Positions 1 to 9,549 are shown, numbered from the stretch's first letter. The stretch: DNA of 58,167 bases from an uncultured bacterium (GCA_903859215.1 CAIOLW010000263.1:1-58167); one strand, 5' to 3'. The notes: a model not told the origin generated them from the sequence alone. A program made the numbers and translations.

Positions 1-200
1 CGCACCCAGGCCGTGTCGGGCCGGGCCGGCGCCAGCAGCCCGGCGGGATAGCCGTCCTCGAGCCGCAGCGGCGCGGTGCTGGTCACGGCACCGACCTGGA
101 ACCGCTCGAGCCAGGGATCGAAGAGCGGCGCGGCGAAGGTCCGCGTCGCCACCAGGGCGAGGCAGCAGGCAGCCAGGACCAGGCGATTGGCGTGTCTCAA
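1..200 (-). CDS. Secreted protein of unknown function, N-terminal fragment
   Basis: Only about 66 codons are inside the window; the gene runs off the left edge. Reading the minus strand from a TTG at 200 that overlaps the stop of the M6 peptidase gene by four bases (TTGA), the product has a short basic start (LRHANR), a hydrophobic stretch (LVLAACCLALVA, residues 7-18) and a signal-peptidase-like site near TFA-AP (residues 21-25). The stop-start overlap implies translational coupling to the upstream peptidase. The remaining residues match no family I recognise. The TTG start is chosen from the overlap and the signal peptide; there is no strong ribosome site. Confidence 0.55.
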   Translation of the reverse strand, partial: MRHANRLVLAACCLALVATRTFAAPLFDPWLERFQVGAVTSTAPLRLEDGYPAGLLAPARPDTAWV

Positions 201-3067
201 TGCGTCAGCACCACCTTGCGCGTGACCGGCGCACCCGCGCCGTCGAGCTTCATGAAATAGGTTCCCGACGGCAGCCGCCGCCCGTCGACATCACGGCCGT
301 CCCACTGCGTAAACTGGGTGCCCGGCGACACCGCCCGCGCATGCACCAAGCGTCCGGCCAGGTCGAAGATGCGCAGGACGGCTTCGCGTCCGGCGGGCAC
401 CTGCAGCGTGAACCGCAGCACGCCGGCGGCGGGATTGGGCCACGGCCGGCCCAGCGCGCCACCTTCCATCGTACCCGCGTCCGCGGCGCCGCCGTCAGCG
501 TACACGGCCACCGGCGACAGCGCGAGCGTTCCCCACAGCGTCGGCCCCACGACGCGCAACTCGTGTCGGGTGCCGGGTGCTCCCACCAGCAGCGTCATGA
601 GCCGCAACGCCGGCACCGGCCCCGACGCATCGGCGAGCACCGTCGCCCACGTGCTGTCGGGCAACGTCCGTGCCTGGATGTCGAAACGGGGCGCGGCGAC
701 GCCGCTGGCCCACGTCCAGTCCCAGTTCAGGCCCGCGTTCCAGTGCGGGTTCTCGTCGCTCGACGCCAGAGGGGCGCCGAGCGCCTCGCAGCGGCCGATC
801 ACCCACCCGCGCCCGCGCCACAGGTTGTTGGCCGCGAACTCGAACCGCAGCCGCCATGGCCCGGTGCCGTGTGCCGGGACCGGGAGGATGTCCGTGCGCC
901 ACAGCGGCCGGTCGCCGGCGACGAGTTCGCCGGGCGCGCCGCCGTAGGCGCCGCGGCCGTGCAGCGCGCTGCCCGATGTCGCGGCCACCCGTGCGGGCCA
1001 GCCGTGGAGCGGCTCAGCCGGTACTTCGGCACCGTCGGGGCCGACCCAGACGGTCGTCGCGCCGTCCATGGGCGTGCCGTCGGGCAAAGCTTCCACGTCC
1101 ACCCAATGCAGGATGCGCACGCCCGCCGTCTCCACCGGGAGGGGACCGCTGGTCAGGGTCGCCCGGGCGCCGTTGCTGTAGGTGACCGCCGGCCAGTCGG
1201 CGGGGACGGCGGCGTCACCGGTGCAGACGAGCACCGGGTTTCCGTCCGGCGCGGGCGAGTCGACGCCCGTCCACCGCCGCCACGACGTCCCTGGGCCAGC
1301 GGGCTGTTCGGCCACCCAGGCGCCGGGCCACGACTGGTCGAAGTCCAGGGTCAGGTACGTCCACGACCACATCCAGGGCCGCTCGTTCGTGAAGGCAGTC
1401 ACGCCGTCGCCGGTCACCGTGTAGCGGAACGTGGTCCAGGCATCGGGCGGCAGCCCGACCTGCGAGTTCCAGACGAGGCCACCCACAGGCCGCCAGAGAC
1501 CGTCAAGACCCGCGGCCAGCGCCACGTCCACGGTGAGCGCATCGTTGTCGAACGCACCCCAGACCCGGCTGCCGAGCGCTTCCATGTGCAGCGAGAGATG
1601 CGTCGCCGCCCCGCCGTGAACGCGGGCCGCGAAGGAGACCTCGCGCATGGGCCCATCGCCGAACGAGACGTCGAAGCTCAGCCACGGCAGGGAAGCCGAA
1701 GCGGTGTGGTGCACGAAACCACCGGCGACCGCCGCGATGCCCGTCACCGAAATGCCGCTCGGCCCCGCATAGCCGTCGCTGGACGGGTTCGTCGCCGGCG
1801 TCAACGCCGTGACGCCGCCGGTGCCCGGGAACACGTCGCCGGGGCCGCCCACATCACGCCCCTGGCGCAGGTCGCCATCGGCATCGGCTTCGACCACGTG
1901 CGCGCGCAGGTGCCATTGCTGGAATCCGTCTTCGCTCCAGCTTCCCTCCGGCACGTCTTCGTCGACGTGCAGCACGACGAGTCCCGCCGGCACCGCGGCG
2001 TCGAACGGCGCGACGGCGGCCGGGTCCCTCGCCTCGAGCAGCAGGAACTCCGCGCCGCCCTCGCCGCGCGTCCAGACGCGGTGCGCAACGGCTGCCCGTG
2101 CACGCAGCGTGTCGCCGCCGGCAGGGCTCGACTCGATCGTCGCGATGTCGCACCAGCCGAGCAGCGCGCGCGAATAGGCGTCGGGCAACGAGGGATTCCA
2201 GCCCCCGCCGGTGCCGCGCGCCCCGGCGGCCATCAGGCTGAACACGCCGAGGCCACCGGCGCCGGCCAAATCGCCGCCGCCGCCAGCGCCGCTGTCCGGA
2301 GGCAGCAGCGGATCGTAGCGGTCCTCCAGGCCCAGAAGGTGCGCTGTCTCGTGCGCCCAGATGCCCGGTCCGCTGTCGAGGCTCGCCACCGCGTAGGCAA
2401 CGGCGCTCACGCCGTCGGCCGCCACCGGCGGGTCGAGGAAATACTGCAGCGCCTGCACGACGCCGTCGGCCGCATTGTTCTCCTGGCCCTGCTCCGCATG
2501 CAGGATGAGCACGCCGTCGACCTGCCCGTCGTCGTCGGCGGTGCCGGGCCGTCCATCGGGACCGTCATCGTCGGCCAGGCGCAGGTCGAAGCCGGCCGTC
2601 GCCACCGCGGTGAGCGCCTCGCGGGCCAGTCGCCGTGAGCGCGTGAAGCCGTTCAGGTCGATGTCGGAATAGTCGCGCGCCACGCCCGGCAGGTGCACGA
2701 GCGGCGCGATGACCGGGGACAAGGCGCAACGGCCGGCGGACGCCACGGTGAAATAGCGGCGCAGCGACTGGCCTTCGTCGGCGCCCAGTCGCGGCGCCAG
2801 CGTAGCGGGATCCCAGCCGGCGGGCAGGCGGTGGTCAGCGAAATCAACGGGAATCACGAGCAGCCCGACATGCGCGGGCGCGGCCTGCGGGTCGGCGAGG
2901 TTCTTGGCGGCGGCGGCCAGGCTGCGCGTGCGGAAGGCGTCGCGCCTTTCGGCGCGCCAGGCGTGCAGCACGACCTCGTCGGGTGTCGCGGCTCGCGCGG
3001 GCGCCGGCGCAGCCGTGGCCAGGAGGCAAGCGAGGACGGCGCCGAGGCTGGCCAGGCGGGCATTCAT
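197..3067 (-). CDS. Secreted M6-family metalloprotease with C-terminal FlgD-like sorting domain
   Basis: A 956-residue secreted zinc protease of the immune-inhibitor-A/M6 family. The N-terminus is a signal peptide ending around APARA (residues 22-26). The catalytic domain shows the typical aspartate-rich stretch (DDDGPDGRPGTADDDG, about residues 165-180) and the zinc motif HETAHLLGLEDRYD (HExxH with the downstream acidic/aromatic residues). A long beta-rich middle follows. The last ~80 residues (from RPWPNPAAG to the end, with LRIFDLAGRLV and SGTYFMKL) form the FlgD Ig-like/type-IX-like C-terminal signal common on exported proteins of FCB-type bacteria. The start has a strong GGAGGG ribosome site. 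It lies 67 bp after purH and overlaps a second secreted gene. Confidence 0.85.
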   Translation of the reverse strand: MNARLASLGAVLACLLATAAPAPARAATPDEVVLHAWRAERRDAFRTRSLAAAAKNLADPQAAPAHVGLLVIPVDFADHRLPAGWDPATLAPRLGADEGQSLRRYFTVASAGRCALSPVIAPLVHLPGVARDYSDIDLNGFTRSRRLAREALTAVATAGFDLRLADDDGPDGRPGTADDDGQVDGVLILHAEQGQENNAADGVVQALQYFLDPPVAADGVSAVAYAVASLDSGPGIWAHETAHLLGLEDRYDPLLPPDSGAGGGGDLAGAGGLGVFSLMAAGARGTGGGWNPSLPDAYSRALLGWCDIATIESSPAGGDTLRARAAVAHRVWTRGEGGAEFLLLEARDPAAVAPFDAAVPAGLVVLHVDEDVPEGSWSEDGFQQWHLRAHVVEADADGDLRQGRDVGGPGDVFPGTGGVTALTPATNPSSDGYAGPSGISVTGIAAVAGGFVHHTASASLPWLSFDVSFGDGPMREVSFAARVHGGAATHLSLHMEALGSRVWGAFDNDALTVDVALAAGLDGLWRPVGGLVWNSQVGLPPDAWTTFRYTVTGDGVTAFTNERPWMWSWTYLTLDFDQSWPGAWVAEQPAGPGTSWRRWTGVDSPAPDGNPVLVCTGDAAVPADWPAVTYSNGARATLTSGPLPVETAGVRILHWVDVEALPDGTPMDGATTVWVGPDGAEVPAEPLHGWPARVAATSGSALHGRGAYGGAPGELVAGDRPLWRTDILPVPAHGTGPWRLRFEFAANNLWRGRGWVIGRCEALGAPLASSDENPHWNAGLNWDWTWASGVAAPRFDIQARTLPDSTWATVLADASGPVPALRLMTLLVGAPGTRHELRVVGPTLWGTLALSPVAVYADGGAADAGTMEGGALGRPWPNPAAGVLRFTLQVPAGREAVLRIFDLAGRLVHARAVSPGTQFTQWDGRDVDGRRLPSGTYFMKLDGAGAPVTRKVVLTH

Positions 3068-3118
3068 GTGGCAATCCCTCCCGCGACGGCCGGGCGACGT
3101 TGCCCGCTGCCTCTGGTC

Positions 3119-3147
3119 AATATAGGTGGCGCCGTCAGTGGTTGAAA
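3119..3147 (-). promoter_or_regulatory. Possible sigma-70-type promoter for the M6 peptidase
   Basis: Minus strand: TTTCAA (3142-3147), a 17-base spacer, then TATATT (3119-3124), about 52 bp before the ATG. The -35 box overlaps the last codons of purH. The -35 match is weak (3/6), so the peptidase may instead be read through from purH. Confidence 0.3.
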
Positions 3148-4661
3148 TGCCGCCGGCCCGTCAGCATGAAGGTGACGCCCAATTCGCCCGCGCGGGCGGC
3201 CACCTCGTCGTCGCGAATGGAACCGGCCGGGGCGACGACGGCCCGCACGCCCGCGGCGGCCAGCTTCTCGATGCCGTCGGGAAACGGGAAGAACCCGTCG
3301 GAGGCCGCCAATGTTCCCTGCAGGTCGAAGCCCTGCGCGCGGGCCTTGGCGATGGCGATCTCCGTCGAGTCGACGCGGCTCATCTGGCCGAAGCCGCAGC
3401 CGACCGTGGCCGTCCCGTCGACCAATACGATGGCGTTGCTCTTGCCGTGCTTGGCCACCTTCCAGCCCATCGCCAGGCCGGCGCGCGTGGCGGCGTCGGG
3501 CTCGGGGCCGGCGGCCAGGCGCCAGTCGTCCAGTTCGGGGAAGCCCTCGTCCTCGTCCTGCTTGAGCACGAGCCCGCCCCACGCCCGCGTGCGGCCGCGC
3601 GTGGCCGCCAGGAAGCGCGGCAGGTCGGCCGAGAGCACGCGCACGTTCTTCTTCTTCGTCAGCCGCGCCAGCGCCTCCGCGCTGAACGACGGCGCGACGA
3701 TGATCTCGAGGAAGCGCTCGGCCAGGATGGCGGCGGCCGCCTCGTCGATCGGCGCGTTGAACGCGAACACGCCGCCGAACGCGGACACCGGGTCGCAGCG
3801 CAACGCAGCTTCGAGCGCCGTCGCGGGCGCTCCCAGCGCGAAACCGCACGGGTTGGTGTGCTTGAGGATCGCGCAGCACGGCTCGGCGAAGTCGCCGGCC
3901 AGCTTCAGTCCCGCCACGAGGTCGACGAGGTTGTTGTACGAGAGTTCCTTGCCGCCGTGCAGCGTGAGCCCCACCGAGGCGAGCTCGTCGCCCGCCGGCA
4001 GGAACATGCGCGCGCCCTGGTGCGGGTTCTCGCCGTAGCGCAGCTGCGTGCCGTGGTCGACGCGCCCGGTCTCGCCCTCCAGCCAGTCGGCGATCGCGTC
4101 GTCGTAGCGCTCGGTCAGCCGGAACACCGCGGCAGCCAGGCGGCGCCGCAGCTCCAGCGTCGTCGTGCCGTCATTCGCGTCGAGTTCGGCCAGGACCTCG
4201 GCGTAGTGCGCGGGGTCGGGCACCACGGTGACGCGTGCGAAGTTCTTCGCCGCGGCGCGCAGCATCGTCGGGCCGCCGACGTCGATCTTCGCCACCAGTT
4301 GCTGCGCGTCGCCGCCCTCGGCGCGCACCTGCCCGAAGCGGTAGAGGTTGACCGCGACCAGGTCGATCGGCGTGATGCCGAGCGTCGCCACCTCGGCGAA
4401 CGACGCCTCGTCAGGCCCGAGGATGCCGCCGTGGATGGCCGGGTGCAGCGTCTTGACGCGCCCGCCGAAGATCTCGGGATAGCCGGTCACCGTGTCGACG
4501 TCGACGACATCCAGTCCCCACCCGCGCAGCGCCGTCGCGGTGCCGCCCGAGGCAAGCAGTTCATAACCGTGCGCAGCGAGCCCGCGCGCGAACGCCTCGA
4601 GCCCGCCCTTGTCGGTGACGCTCAGCAGCGCGCGCCGGCGCCTCACAGGTACGCCTGCCAT
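3135..4661 (-). CDS. purH: Bifunctional AICAR formyltransferase / IMP cyclohydrolase
   Basis: Catalyses the last two steps of de novo IMP synthesis in the cytoplasm. The N-terminal MGS-like cyclohydrolase domain is clear (RALLSVTDKGGLEAFA, then VKTLHPAIHGGIL). It is followed by the AICAR transformylase domain with RYGENPHQGA, KHTNPCG and the C-terminal SNAIVLVDG and DGFFPFPDGIE. At 508 residues it has the family length. It overlaps the end of purC by 19 bp with the ATG used here. A GTG at 4646, overlapping the purC stop as GTGA, would give a start closer to the usual family N-terminus and could be the real one. Confidence 0.96.
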   Translation of the reverse strand: MAGVPVRRRRALLSVTDKGGLEAFARGLAAHGYELLASGGTATALRGWGLDVVDVDTVTGYPEIFGGRVKTLHPAIHGGILGPDEASFAEVATLGITPIDLVAVNLYRFGQVRAEGGDAQQLVAKIDVGGPTMLRAAAKNFARVTVVPDPAHYAEVLAELDANDGTTTLELRRRLAAAVFRLTERYDDAIADWLEGETGRVDHGTQLRYGENPHQGARMFLPAGDELASVGLTLHGGKELSYNNLVDLVAGLKLAGDFAEPCCAILKHTNPCGFALGAPATALEAALRCDPVSAFGGVFAFNAPIDEAAAAILAERFLEIIVAPSFSAEALARLTKKKNVRVLSADLPRFLAATRGRTRAWGGLVLKQDEDEGFPELDDWRLAAGPEPDAATRAGLAMGWKVAKHGKSNAIVLVDGTATVGCGFGQMSRVDSTEIAIAKARAQGFDLQGTLAASDGFFPFPDGIEKLAAAGVRAVVAPAGSIRDDEVAARAGELGVTFMLTGRRHFNH

Positions 4662-5548
4662 GTCGCGGCCTCCTCGGGGAACAGGATCTCCAGGACCTCG
4701 CGGTAGCGTTGCGCGGTGCGCGCCAGGACATCGGCCGGCAGCGGCGGCGGCGGCGGCGCCTTGTCCCAGGTCAGCGTCTCGAGGTGGTTGCGCAGGATCT
4801 GCTTGTCCCAGCTGGGCGGGTCCTGGCCGGGCACGACCTCGCCGGCGGGCCAGAAGCGGCTCGAGTCCGGCGTCATCACCTCGTCGATCAGCGCGATCTT
4901 CCCGTCGATGAGGCCGAACTCGAACTTCGTGTCGGCCAGCACGACGCCGCGCGATCGAGCGTACTCCGCGCCTTCACCGTACAGCTTCAGCGTCAGGTCG
5001 CGCAGCGATGCGGCGTGCGCGGCGCCGACGGCCTGCTCCACCTCGGCGAAGGTGATGTCGAGGTCGTGTCCCTCGTCGGCCTTCGTCGTCGGCGTGAAGA
5101 TCGGCTGCGGCAGCCGGTCGGCCAGCCGCAGGCCCGCGGGCAGTGGTTGTCCGCAGATGGCGCCGCCGGCCTTGTACGACTTGAAGCCCGAACCGGCGAG
5201 GTAGCCGCGCACGACGCACTCGACCGGAAAGCGTTCGGCCTTGCGCACGAGCATCGAGCGGCCGCCGAGCCGGTCGGCATGCGCGGCGAAGGGCGCCGGG
5301 AACCGCAGCGGGTCGGCCGTCACCACGTGGTTGGGCACCGCGTCACGGAAGTGCCGGAACCAGCCGAGGCTCATCACCGTCAGCACGACGCCGCGGCCCG
5401 GGACCAGGTCGTTCATGATGACGTCGAAGGCCGAGACCCGGTCCGTGGCGACGATGAGCAACTGGTCGCCCAGGTCGAAGATGTCGCGGACCTTGCCTTC
5501 TTGATCGGGCAATAGATCCAGGTCGCGCGTGCTGCGCAGGGCAGGCAT
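4643..5548 (-). CDS. purC: SAICAR synthetase (phosphoribosylaminoimidazole-succinocarboxamide synthase)
   Basis: Joins CAIR and aspartate in purine synthesis. Family motifs are present in order: GKVRDIFDLGDQLLIVATDR (residues 17-36), SAFDVIMND, the VVRGYLAGSGFKSY segment and EFGLIDGKIALIDEVMTPDS in the ATP-grasp-like fold. At 301 residues it belongs to the longer PurC subtype rather than the ~237-residue Escherichia form. A GGAGGAAAT ribosome site precedes the ATG. It is the first gene of a purC-purH pair with overlapping ends. The 132-bp upstream gap separates it from comEC. Confidence 0.95.
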   Translation of the reverse strand: MPALRSTRDLDLLPDQEGKVRDIFDLGDQLLIVATDRVSAFDVIMNDLVPGRGVVLTVMSLGWFRHFRDAVPNHVVTADPLRFPAPFAAHADRLGGRSMLVRKAERFPVECVVRGYLAGSGFKSYKAGGAICGQPLPAGLRLADRLPQPIFTPTTKADEGHDLDITFAEVEQAVGAAHAASLRDLTLKLYGEGAEYARSRGVVLADTKFEFGLIDGKIALIDEVMTPDSSRFWPAGEVVPGQDPPSWDKQILRNHLETLTWDKAPPPPPLPADVLARTAQRYREVLEILFPEEAATWQAYL

Positions 5549-5613
5549 GGGATTTCCTCCGGGTGCGCCCCGGGACGTTGCCCGGCGGCGTCAGGTGCGG
5601 TGCGGCGTCTCGT

Positions 5614-5641
5614 CCCGGTCACGTCCCCTGGCCCGGTCACG
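5614..5641. repeat. Short direct repeat upstream of purC
   Basis: CCCGGTCACG occurs twice (5614-5623 and 5632-5641), an 18-bp period, in the 132-bp gap between comEC and purC. No clear promoter hexamers are visible in the gap. The repeat could be an operator but nothing else supports this. Confidence 0.3.
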
Positions 5642-5680
5642 GCGCCGCGGCGGGATGGTAGGCGGCCGTCCCGCGAGGTG

Positions 5681-8218
5681 TCAAGACGCCCCTGTGCGCA
5701 GGCTGCGGGGACCCGGCCAGACGGTTCCCAGGCGCCGTTCCCCGGTCCGGGCGTTCCAGCGGACGGCCAGGGAACCCTGCACGTCCGTGCGGCGGACGGC
5801 CAGGGTATCCCCGGCTATGATATAGGGTCCGTGGCTGGGGTGCCCGTAGCGGTTGCCGAGCCCGCAGCTGATGAGGACGACCCCCGGCCTGAGCCTGTCC
5901 AGCCACGGGGCCCCGCCCGAGGTGTTGCTGCCGTGGTGGCCGGCCTTCCAGATGCCGGCCTGGCCCAGTTCGGGGTGCGCCGCCAGGAGCCGCGCCTCGC
6001 CCCCGTTCTCGAGGTCGCCGCTCCAGACCAGGCGCACGTGGTCGCCCTGCCGCAGGACCAGCACCAGTGAACAGTCGTTCTCGGGCGTGCGCGCGACCGA
6101 CGGGTCGGAGCCGCCGACCAGTTCGACTTGCCAGTCGCGCCAGCGATGAAGAACAGCGGGCGGCAGGTCCGTCGTCGCGCGCAACGTGTCCGGCAGGCCG
6201 GCCAGCGCGCGGGCCGCATGGCCGCCGCACCACCAGCGGTCGACGCGCAGCGCCGTCGCCAGGGCGCGCGCCCCGCCCGTGTGGTCGCGATGCCCGTGCG
6301 TGAGCACGGCCGCATCCAGCCGCCGGATGCCCATCCGGTGCAGCCAGGGCAGCACATCGCGCGTGAACGGCCCCTCGGTGGCGCCGCGCCCGCCGTAGAC
6401 GCCCGCGGTGTCCAGCAGGACATGCCAGCCGTCGGGAAACGCGAGCAGGCCGCAATCGCCCTGCCCGACATCCAGGACGTGCAGCGTCACCTCGCCTGCC
6501 GACCACGGGGCCCGTGCCGGCGCGAGCAACAGCAGCGGCCCGGCCACCGCCGACGCCGCCAGCAACGCGAGGGCCCGCCCGGGCCGGTGGGCGCGCGTGC
6601 AGCGGGCCAGCAGCGCGAGCAGCACGACCGTCAACGCAACCCAGAGCGCGACCCGCGCCGGCGACATCGGCATCATCCCGATATCCCACCCCGCCGCGCG
6701 CGCAGCGGACCAGGCGACGCCCGCCGCCATCAGTCGCCACAGCAGCCAGGCGAGCGCGCCGCACGCCAACCCCGCCGCCGGGATGATGGCCACCAACGCC
6801 AGCGCCACGACCGTCATCCAGACGGCCACGCCGAACAGCGGCACCGCTACGAGATTCGCCAGCGGGGCGACCAGGCTCAGGCGCCCGAACGCCTGCGCCG
6901 TGACCGGCAGCGTGGCCCATTGCGCGGCCAGTGTGACGGCGATGCCGCTGGCGAGCCACGACCAGGGGCGTCGCCGGACGAAGCGAAGGCCGTCGGTGGC
7001 GCGACTGGCCGCGAGGATCCCGGCCGCCGCGATGTACGACAGGCGCAGCCCCGTGTCGAGCGCGGTGAGCGGGTCCCACGCGATGCAGAGCGCGTAGAGC
7101 AGCCCGAGCGCGCGCAGCGTGTCGAGCCGTCGGCCCAGGCATGGCGCCGCCAGCGCCAGCGCGCCGGCCCCCGCCGCGCGGATGACGCAACTGGGCAGGC
7201 CCGTGATCACCGTGTACGGCGCCAGCAGGCACAGCACGGGAACTGCGGCCAGCACCGGGCCGAGCCCGGCCGCGCGCGCGGGCGCCAGCAACAGGGCCAG
7301 CAGGATGCCGACGTGCAGGCCGCCGACCGAGAACAGGTGCACCAGCCCCAGGTCGGTGAACGGCTGGCTCTGCTCGCGTCCGCCGGGGTCGCGCGTGCCC
7401 AGGATCACCGAGGCGCCGAGCGACGCCTCGCGCGGCGGCAGGATGCGATCGAAGCCCTTGCGCAGGGTTGCCTGCAACGGACCCAGCCAGCGCAGTCCCA
7501 GGACGGCGGCGAGGTCGTTCGCGGGCGGGGCGAGCGGGCGGATGTCGTCCGCGCGCGCGGTCCATCCCAGGTCGCGAGCGGCGAGGTGACGGCGGTAGTC
7601 GAAACCGCCCTCGATGCCCGCGCCGCGCGGCCGCGACACCACCGCGCGTGCGGCGATCGACTGCCCGATCGCGGGTGCGTCGCCGCGACCGGTAACCATC
7701 AGGCCCTGTCCGGCCTGCGGACAATCGACGTCGGGAGCGTCGGCGACCCAGGCCAGGAGCCGCGCGGGCGCGCGCCAGCGTCCGTCACCGGTCGGCGACG
7801 GCCAGCCGCTGACGCGCAGCAGCGCGCGTCCCTTTGTCATCACCGCGACGGCCGGAACGCAAGCCGCGGGGGCGCGCGCATCCACGCGGCGCTCGCGCGC
7901 AGTCGCCTCGCCCCAGCTCCAGGCGCCCGCCAGGGCGAAGGTGGCCGCGCCCGCGACCACGGCGCCGGGTCCACCCGTGCCCGCGGCCAGCAGCGGCGTC
8001 AGCAGCGTGGCGCGGCCCCAGCCGGCGGGCGCGTTCGCCCACGGCGCGGGCGCGGCCGCCGACAGCGCGCCACCGCAGGCCAGTCCGCACAGGTGCAGCA
8101 CGGCCCATGCAAGGGGCCACCAGGTTCGCAGGGAAGCAATGAGTGGCGAGGGCGCGCGGTTCAGCGCGGACGCGGGGTCAGTCGCAGGTGATGGCCTTCG
8201 GTGTCCCAGAAATGGCAT
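5681..8218 (-). CDS. comEC: ComEC/Rec2-type DNA uptake channel with C-terminal metallo-beta-lactamase domain
   Basis: Inner-membrane channel that carries single-stranded DNA into the cytoplasm during natural transformation. The order is typical: N-terminal membrane segments and an OB-like soluble domain, the competence core with multiple hydrophobic helices (LGLVHLFSVGGLHVGILLAL and following), then a metallo-beta-lactamase-like domain with LHVLDVGQGDCGLL, THGHRDHTGG (HxHxDH) and KAGHHGSNTSG. The product is about 845 residues from the ATG at 8218. This ATG lies 58 bp inside the diguanylate cyclase gene and has no obvious ribosome site, so the exact start is uncertain. The reading frame continues upstream in the shadow of that gene, but that part is not ComEC-like. 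Confidence 0.9.
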   Translation of the reverse strand: MPFLGHRRPSPATDPASALNRAPSPLIASLRTWWPLAWAVLHLCGLACGGALSAAAPAPWANAPAGWGRATLLTPLLAAGTGGPGAVVAGAATFALAGAWSWGEATARERRVDARAPAACVPAVAVMTKGRALLRVSGWPSPTGDGRWRAPARLLAWVADAPDVDCPQAGQGLMVTGRGDAPAIGQSIAARAVVSRPRGAGIEGGFDYRRHLAARDLGWTARADDIRPLAPPANDLAAVLGLRWLGPLQATLRKGFDRILPPREASLGASVILGTRDPGGREQSQPFTDLGLVHLFSVGGLHVGILLALLLAPARAAGLGPVLAAVPVLCLLAPYTVITGLPSCVIRAAGAGALALAAPCLGRRLDTLRALGLLYALCIAWDPLTALDTGLRLSYIAAAGILAASRATDGLRFVRRRPWSWLASGIAVTLAAQWATLPVTAQAFGRLSLVAPLANLVAVPLFGVAVWMTVVALALVAIIPAAGLACGALAWLLWRLMAAGVAWSAARAAGWDIGMMPMSPARVALWVALTVVLLALLARCTRAHRPGRALALLAASAVAGPLLLLAPARAPWSAGEVTLHVLDVGQGDCGLLAFPDGWHVLLDTAGVYGGRGATEGPFTRDVLPWLHRMGIRRLDAAVLTHGHRDHTGGARALATALRVDRWWCGGHAARALAGLPDTLRATTDLPPAVLHRWRDWQVELVGGSDPSVARTPENDCSLVLVLRQGDHVRLVWSGDLENGGEARLLAAHPELGQAGIWKAGHHGSNTSGGAPWLDRLRPGVVLISCGLGNRYGHPSHGPYIIAGDTLAVRRTDVQGSLAVRWNARTGERRLGTVWPGPRSLRTGAS

Positions 8219-9549
8219 TGGTCGCGACCGAGGTCCTTGGAGAGGTAGAGCATCGCATCGGCTTTGCGGTACAGCTCGAACGGGTCGAGGCCCGCGCCGG
8301 GGAACGTGACGGCGCCTGCCGAGAACGTCACGCGCGCGGACCGGCTCTGGCCGTCTTCGTCCACCGTCTCGAGGTAGTCGGCGTCCAGGAGTCGGCCCAC
8401 GACCTCGTGCGCGGCCTCGGCGGGCGTGTCCGGCAGGATCAGCGCGAACTCCTCGCCGCCCACGCGGCAGACATGGTCGATCCGGCGCAGCGCTTCCTGC
8501 AGGCGACGCGCCATCATGCGCAGCACCCGGTCGCCGGCCTGGTGGCCGTAGCGGTCGTTGACGCCCTTGAAGTGGTCGAGGTCGGCCAGCACGAGCGTCA
8601 GCGGGCCCTGGGAACGGCGCGCGCGCTCGATCTCGATGGGGAACTGGCTGTCGAAATAGGCGCGGTTGAAGGCGCCGGTCAGGCCGTCCTTGTGGATGCG
8701 GAGGTTCACCTCGCGCTGGTTCTGCCAACGGCGGGTGACGAAGCGCGACAGGCGTTCGGCCAGGCGCAGCAGGGGCTCGCGGCCCCAGTCGCCGGCGGCG
8801 GTCAGGTAGAGCAGGCCGGCCTCGGCGGCGGGCTCGGCGCCGTCGCCCGGTCGCACCGGCTCCCAGAGCGGAACGGCAACGCCGCAGGTGGCAGGCTGGC
8901 CGCGACGGCTCTGGTACTGTTCGCGGATGTGCGCCGGAAGTTCGGCGGCGGACGGGATCCACACCGAGTGGCCTGCCGGGCGCAGGGACTGCCAGCCTTC
9001 GGTGCGCGTCGCGGGGCCCAGGGCGAAGACGTGATCGCTGTCGTCGGGCGCGTTTTCACCCGCCGGCAGCTGAAGGTGCAGGTCGAACTGGGGCACGAAG
9101 CGCCCGACCAGGCGCAGCACGCCGGCCAGGATGCTGCCCTTGTCGGCCGTGCGCAGGTCGGCGATTTCGAGATCCTGCGCGAATTCCATCGCGCCGAGCA
9201 GGTCGGCGACGTCACCGAGGTCGGTCGTGGCCGTCGTGAGTTCCAGCGTTTGCAAAGGCACGACAACTCGCGGGGCGTCAGGCCCGAGCAGACTGAGGTC
9301 GATCAGGCGGGTGCTTCCCGCCACGAGCACATACGCGGCGCCCGGTTGCCCGGCGCCCTCCACGGCCACGCGCAGGAGGCGACCGCTGCGCAGCAGTTCC
9401 CCGACGACCGCGCGCGCCACGGCCCGCAGACGGGCCGGGTCGCCGGCGCGCAGGGCGCGGCGGACGGCGTCCCGCTGCTCCGGCCCGACGCCGTCGAGCG
9501 GCAGTTCAAGGGCGAGCAGGCGGCGAAGACCGGTCAGGCTCATGTCCAT
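8161..9549 (-). CDS. Diguanylate cyclase (GGDEF domain)
   Basis: Predicted to make cyclic di-GMP from GTP. The C-terminal ~160 residues carry a full GGDEF domain: DLDHFKGVNDRYGHQAGD, then RVGGEEFALILPDTP with the active-site GGEEF. An RRID motif five residues before it matches the RxxD inhibitory site, so feedback by c-di-GMP is likely. The ~300-residue N-terminal part has no transmembrane helix and looks like a soluble sensory region (possibly GAF-like in its second half), but I cannot name it. The ATG at 9549 is chosen over the upstream TTG (9600) because an AAGGGGCG stretch precedes it. The gene is divergent from the lytic transglycosylase. Confidence 0.88.
   Translation of the reverse strand: MDMSLTGLRRLLALELPLDGVGPEQRDAVRRALRAGDPARLRAVARAVVGELLRSGRLLRVAVEGAGQPGAAYVLVAGSTRLIDLSLLGPDAPRVVVPLQTLELTTATTDLGDVADLLGAMEFAQDLEIADLRTADKGSILAGVLRLVGRFVPQFDLHLQLPAGENAPDDSDHVFALGPATRTEGWQSLRPAGHSVWIPSAAELPAHIREQYQSRRGQPATCGVAVPLWEPVRPGDGAEPAAEAGLLYLTAAGDWGREPLLRLAERLSRFVTRRWQNQREVNLRIHKDGLTGAFNRAYFDSQFPIEIERARRSQGPLTLVLADLDHFKGVNDRYGHQAGDRVLRMMARRLQEALRRIDHVCRVGGEEFALILPDTPAEAAHEVVGRLLDADYLETVDEDGQSRSARVTFSAGAVTFPGAGLDPFELYRKADAMLYLSKDLGRDQCHFWDTEGHHLRLTPRPR

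Noticed and set aside
200-2638. Long plus-strand open frame opposite the M6 peptidase
   Set aside because: Arg/His/Gln-rich translation without domains, fully antisense to a clear protease; typical shadow in high-GC DNA.
3126-4706. Plus-strand open frame opposite purH
   Set aside because: The minus-strand frame is a complete PurH; the plus translation is low-complexity Arg/Ala-rich.
8219-8962. In-frame upstream extension of comEC
   Set aside because: It lies within the GGDEF coding sequence in another frame, is Arg/Pro-rich and has no ComEC similarity.
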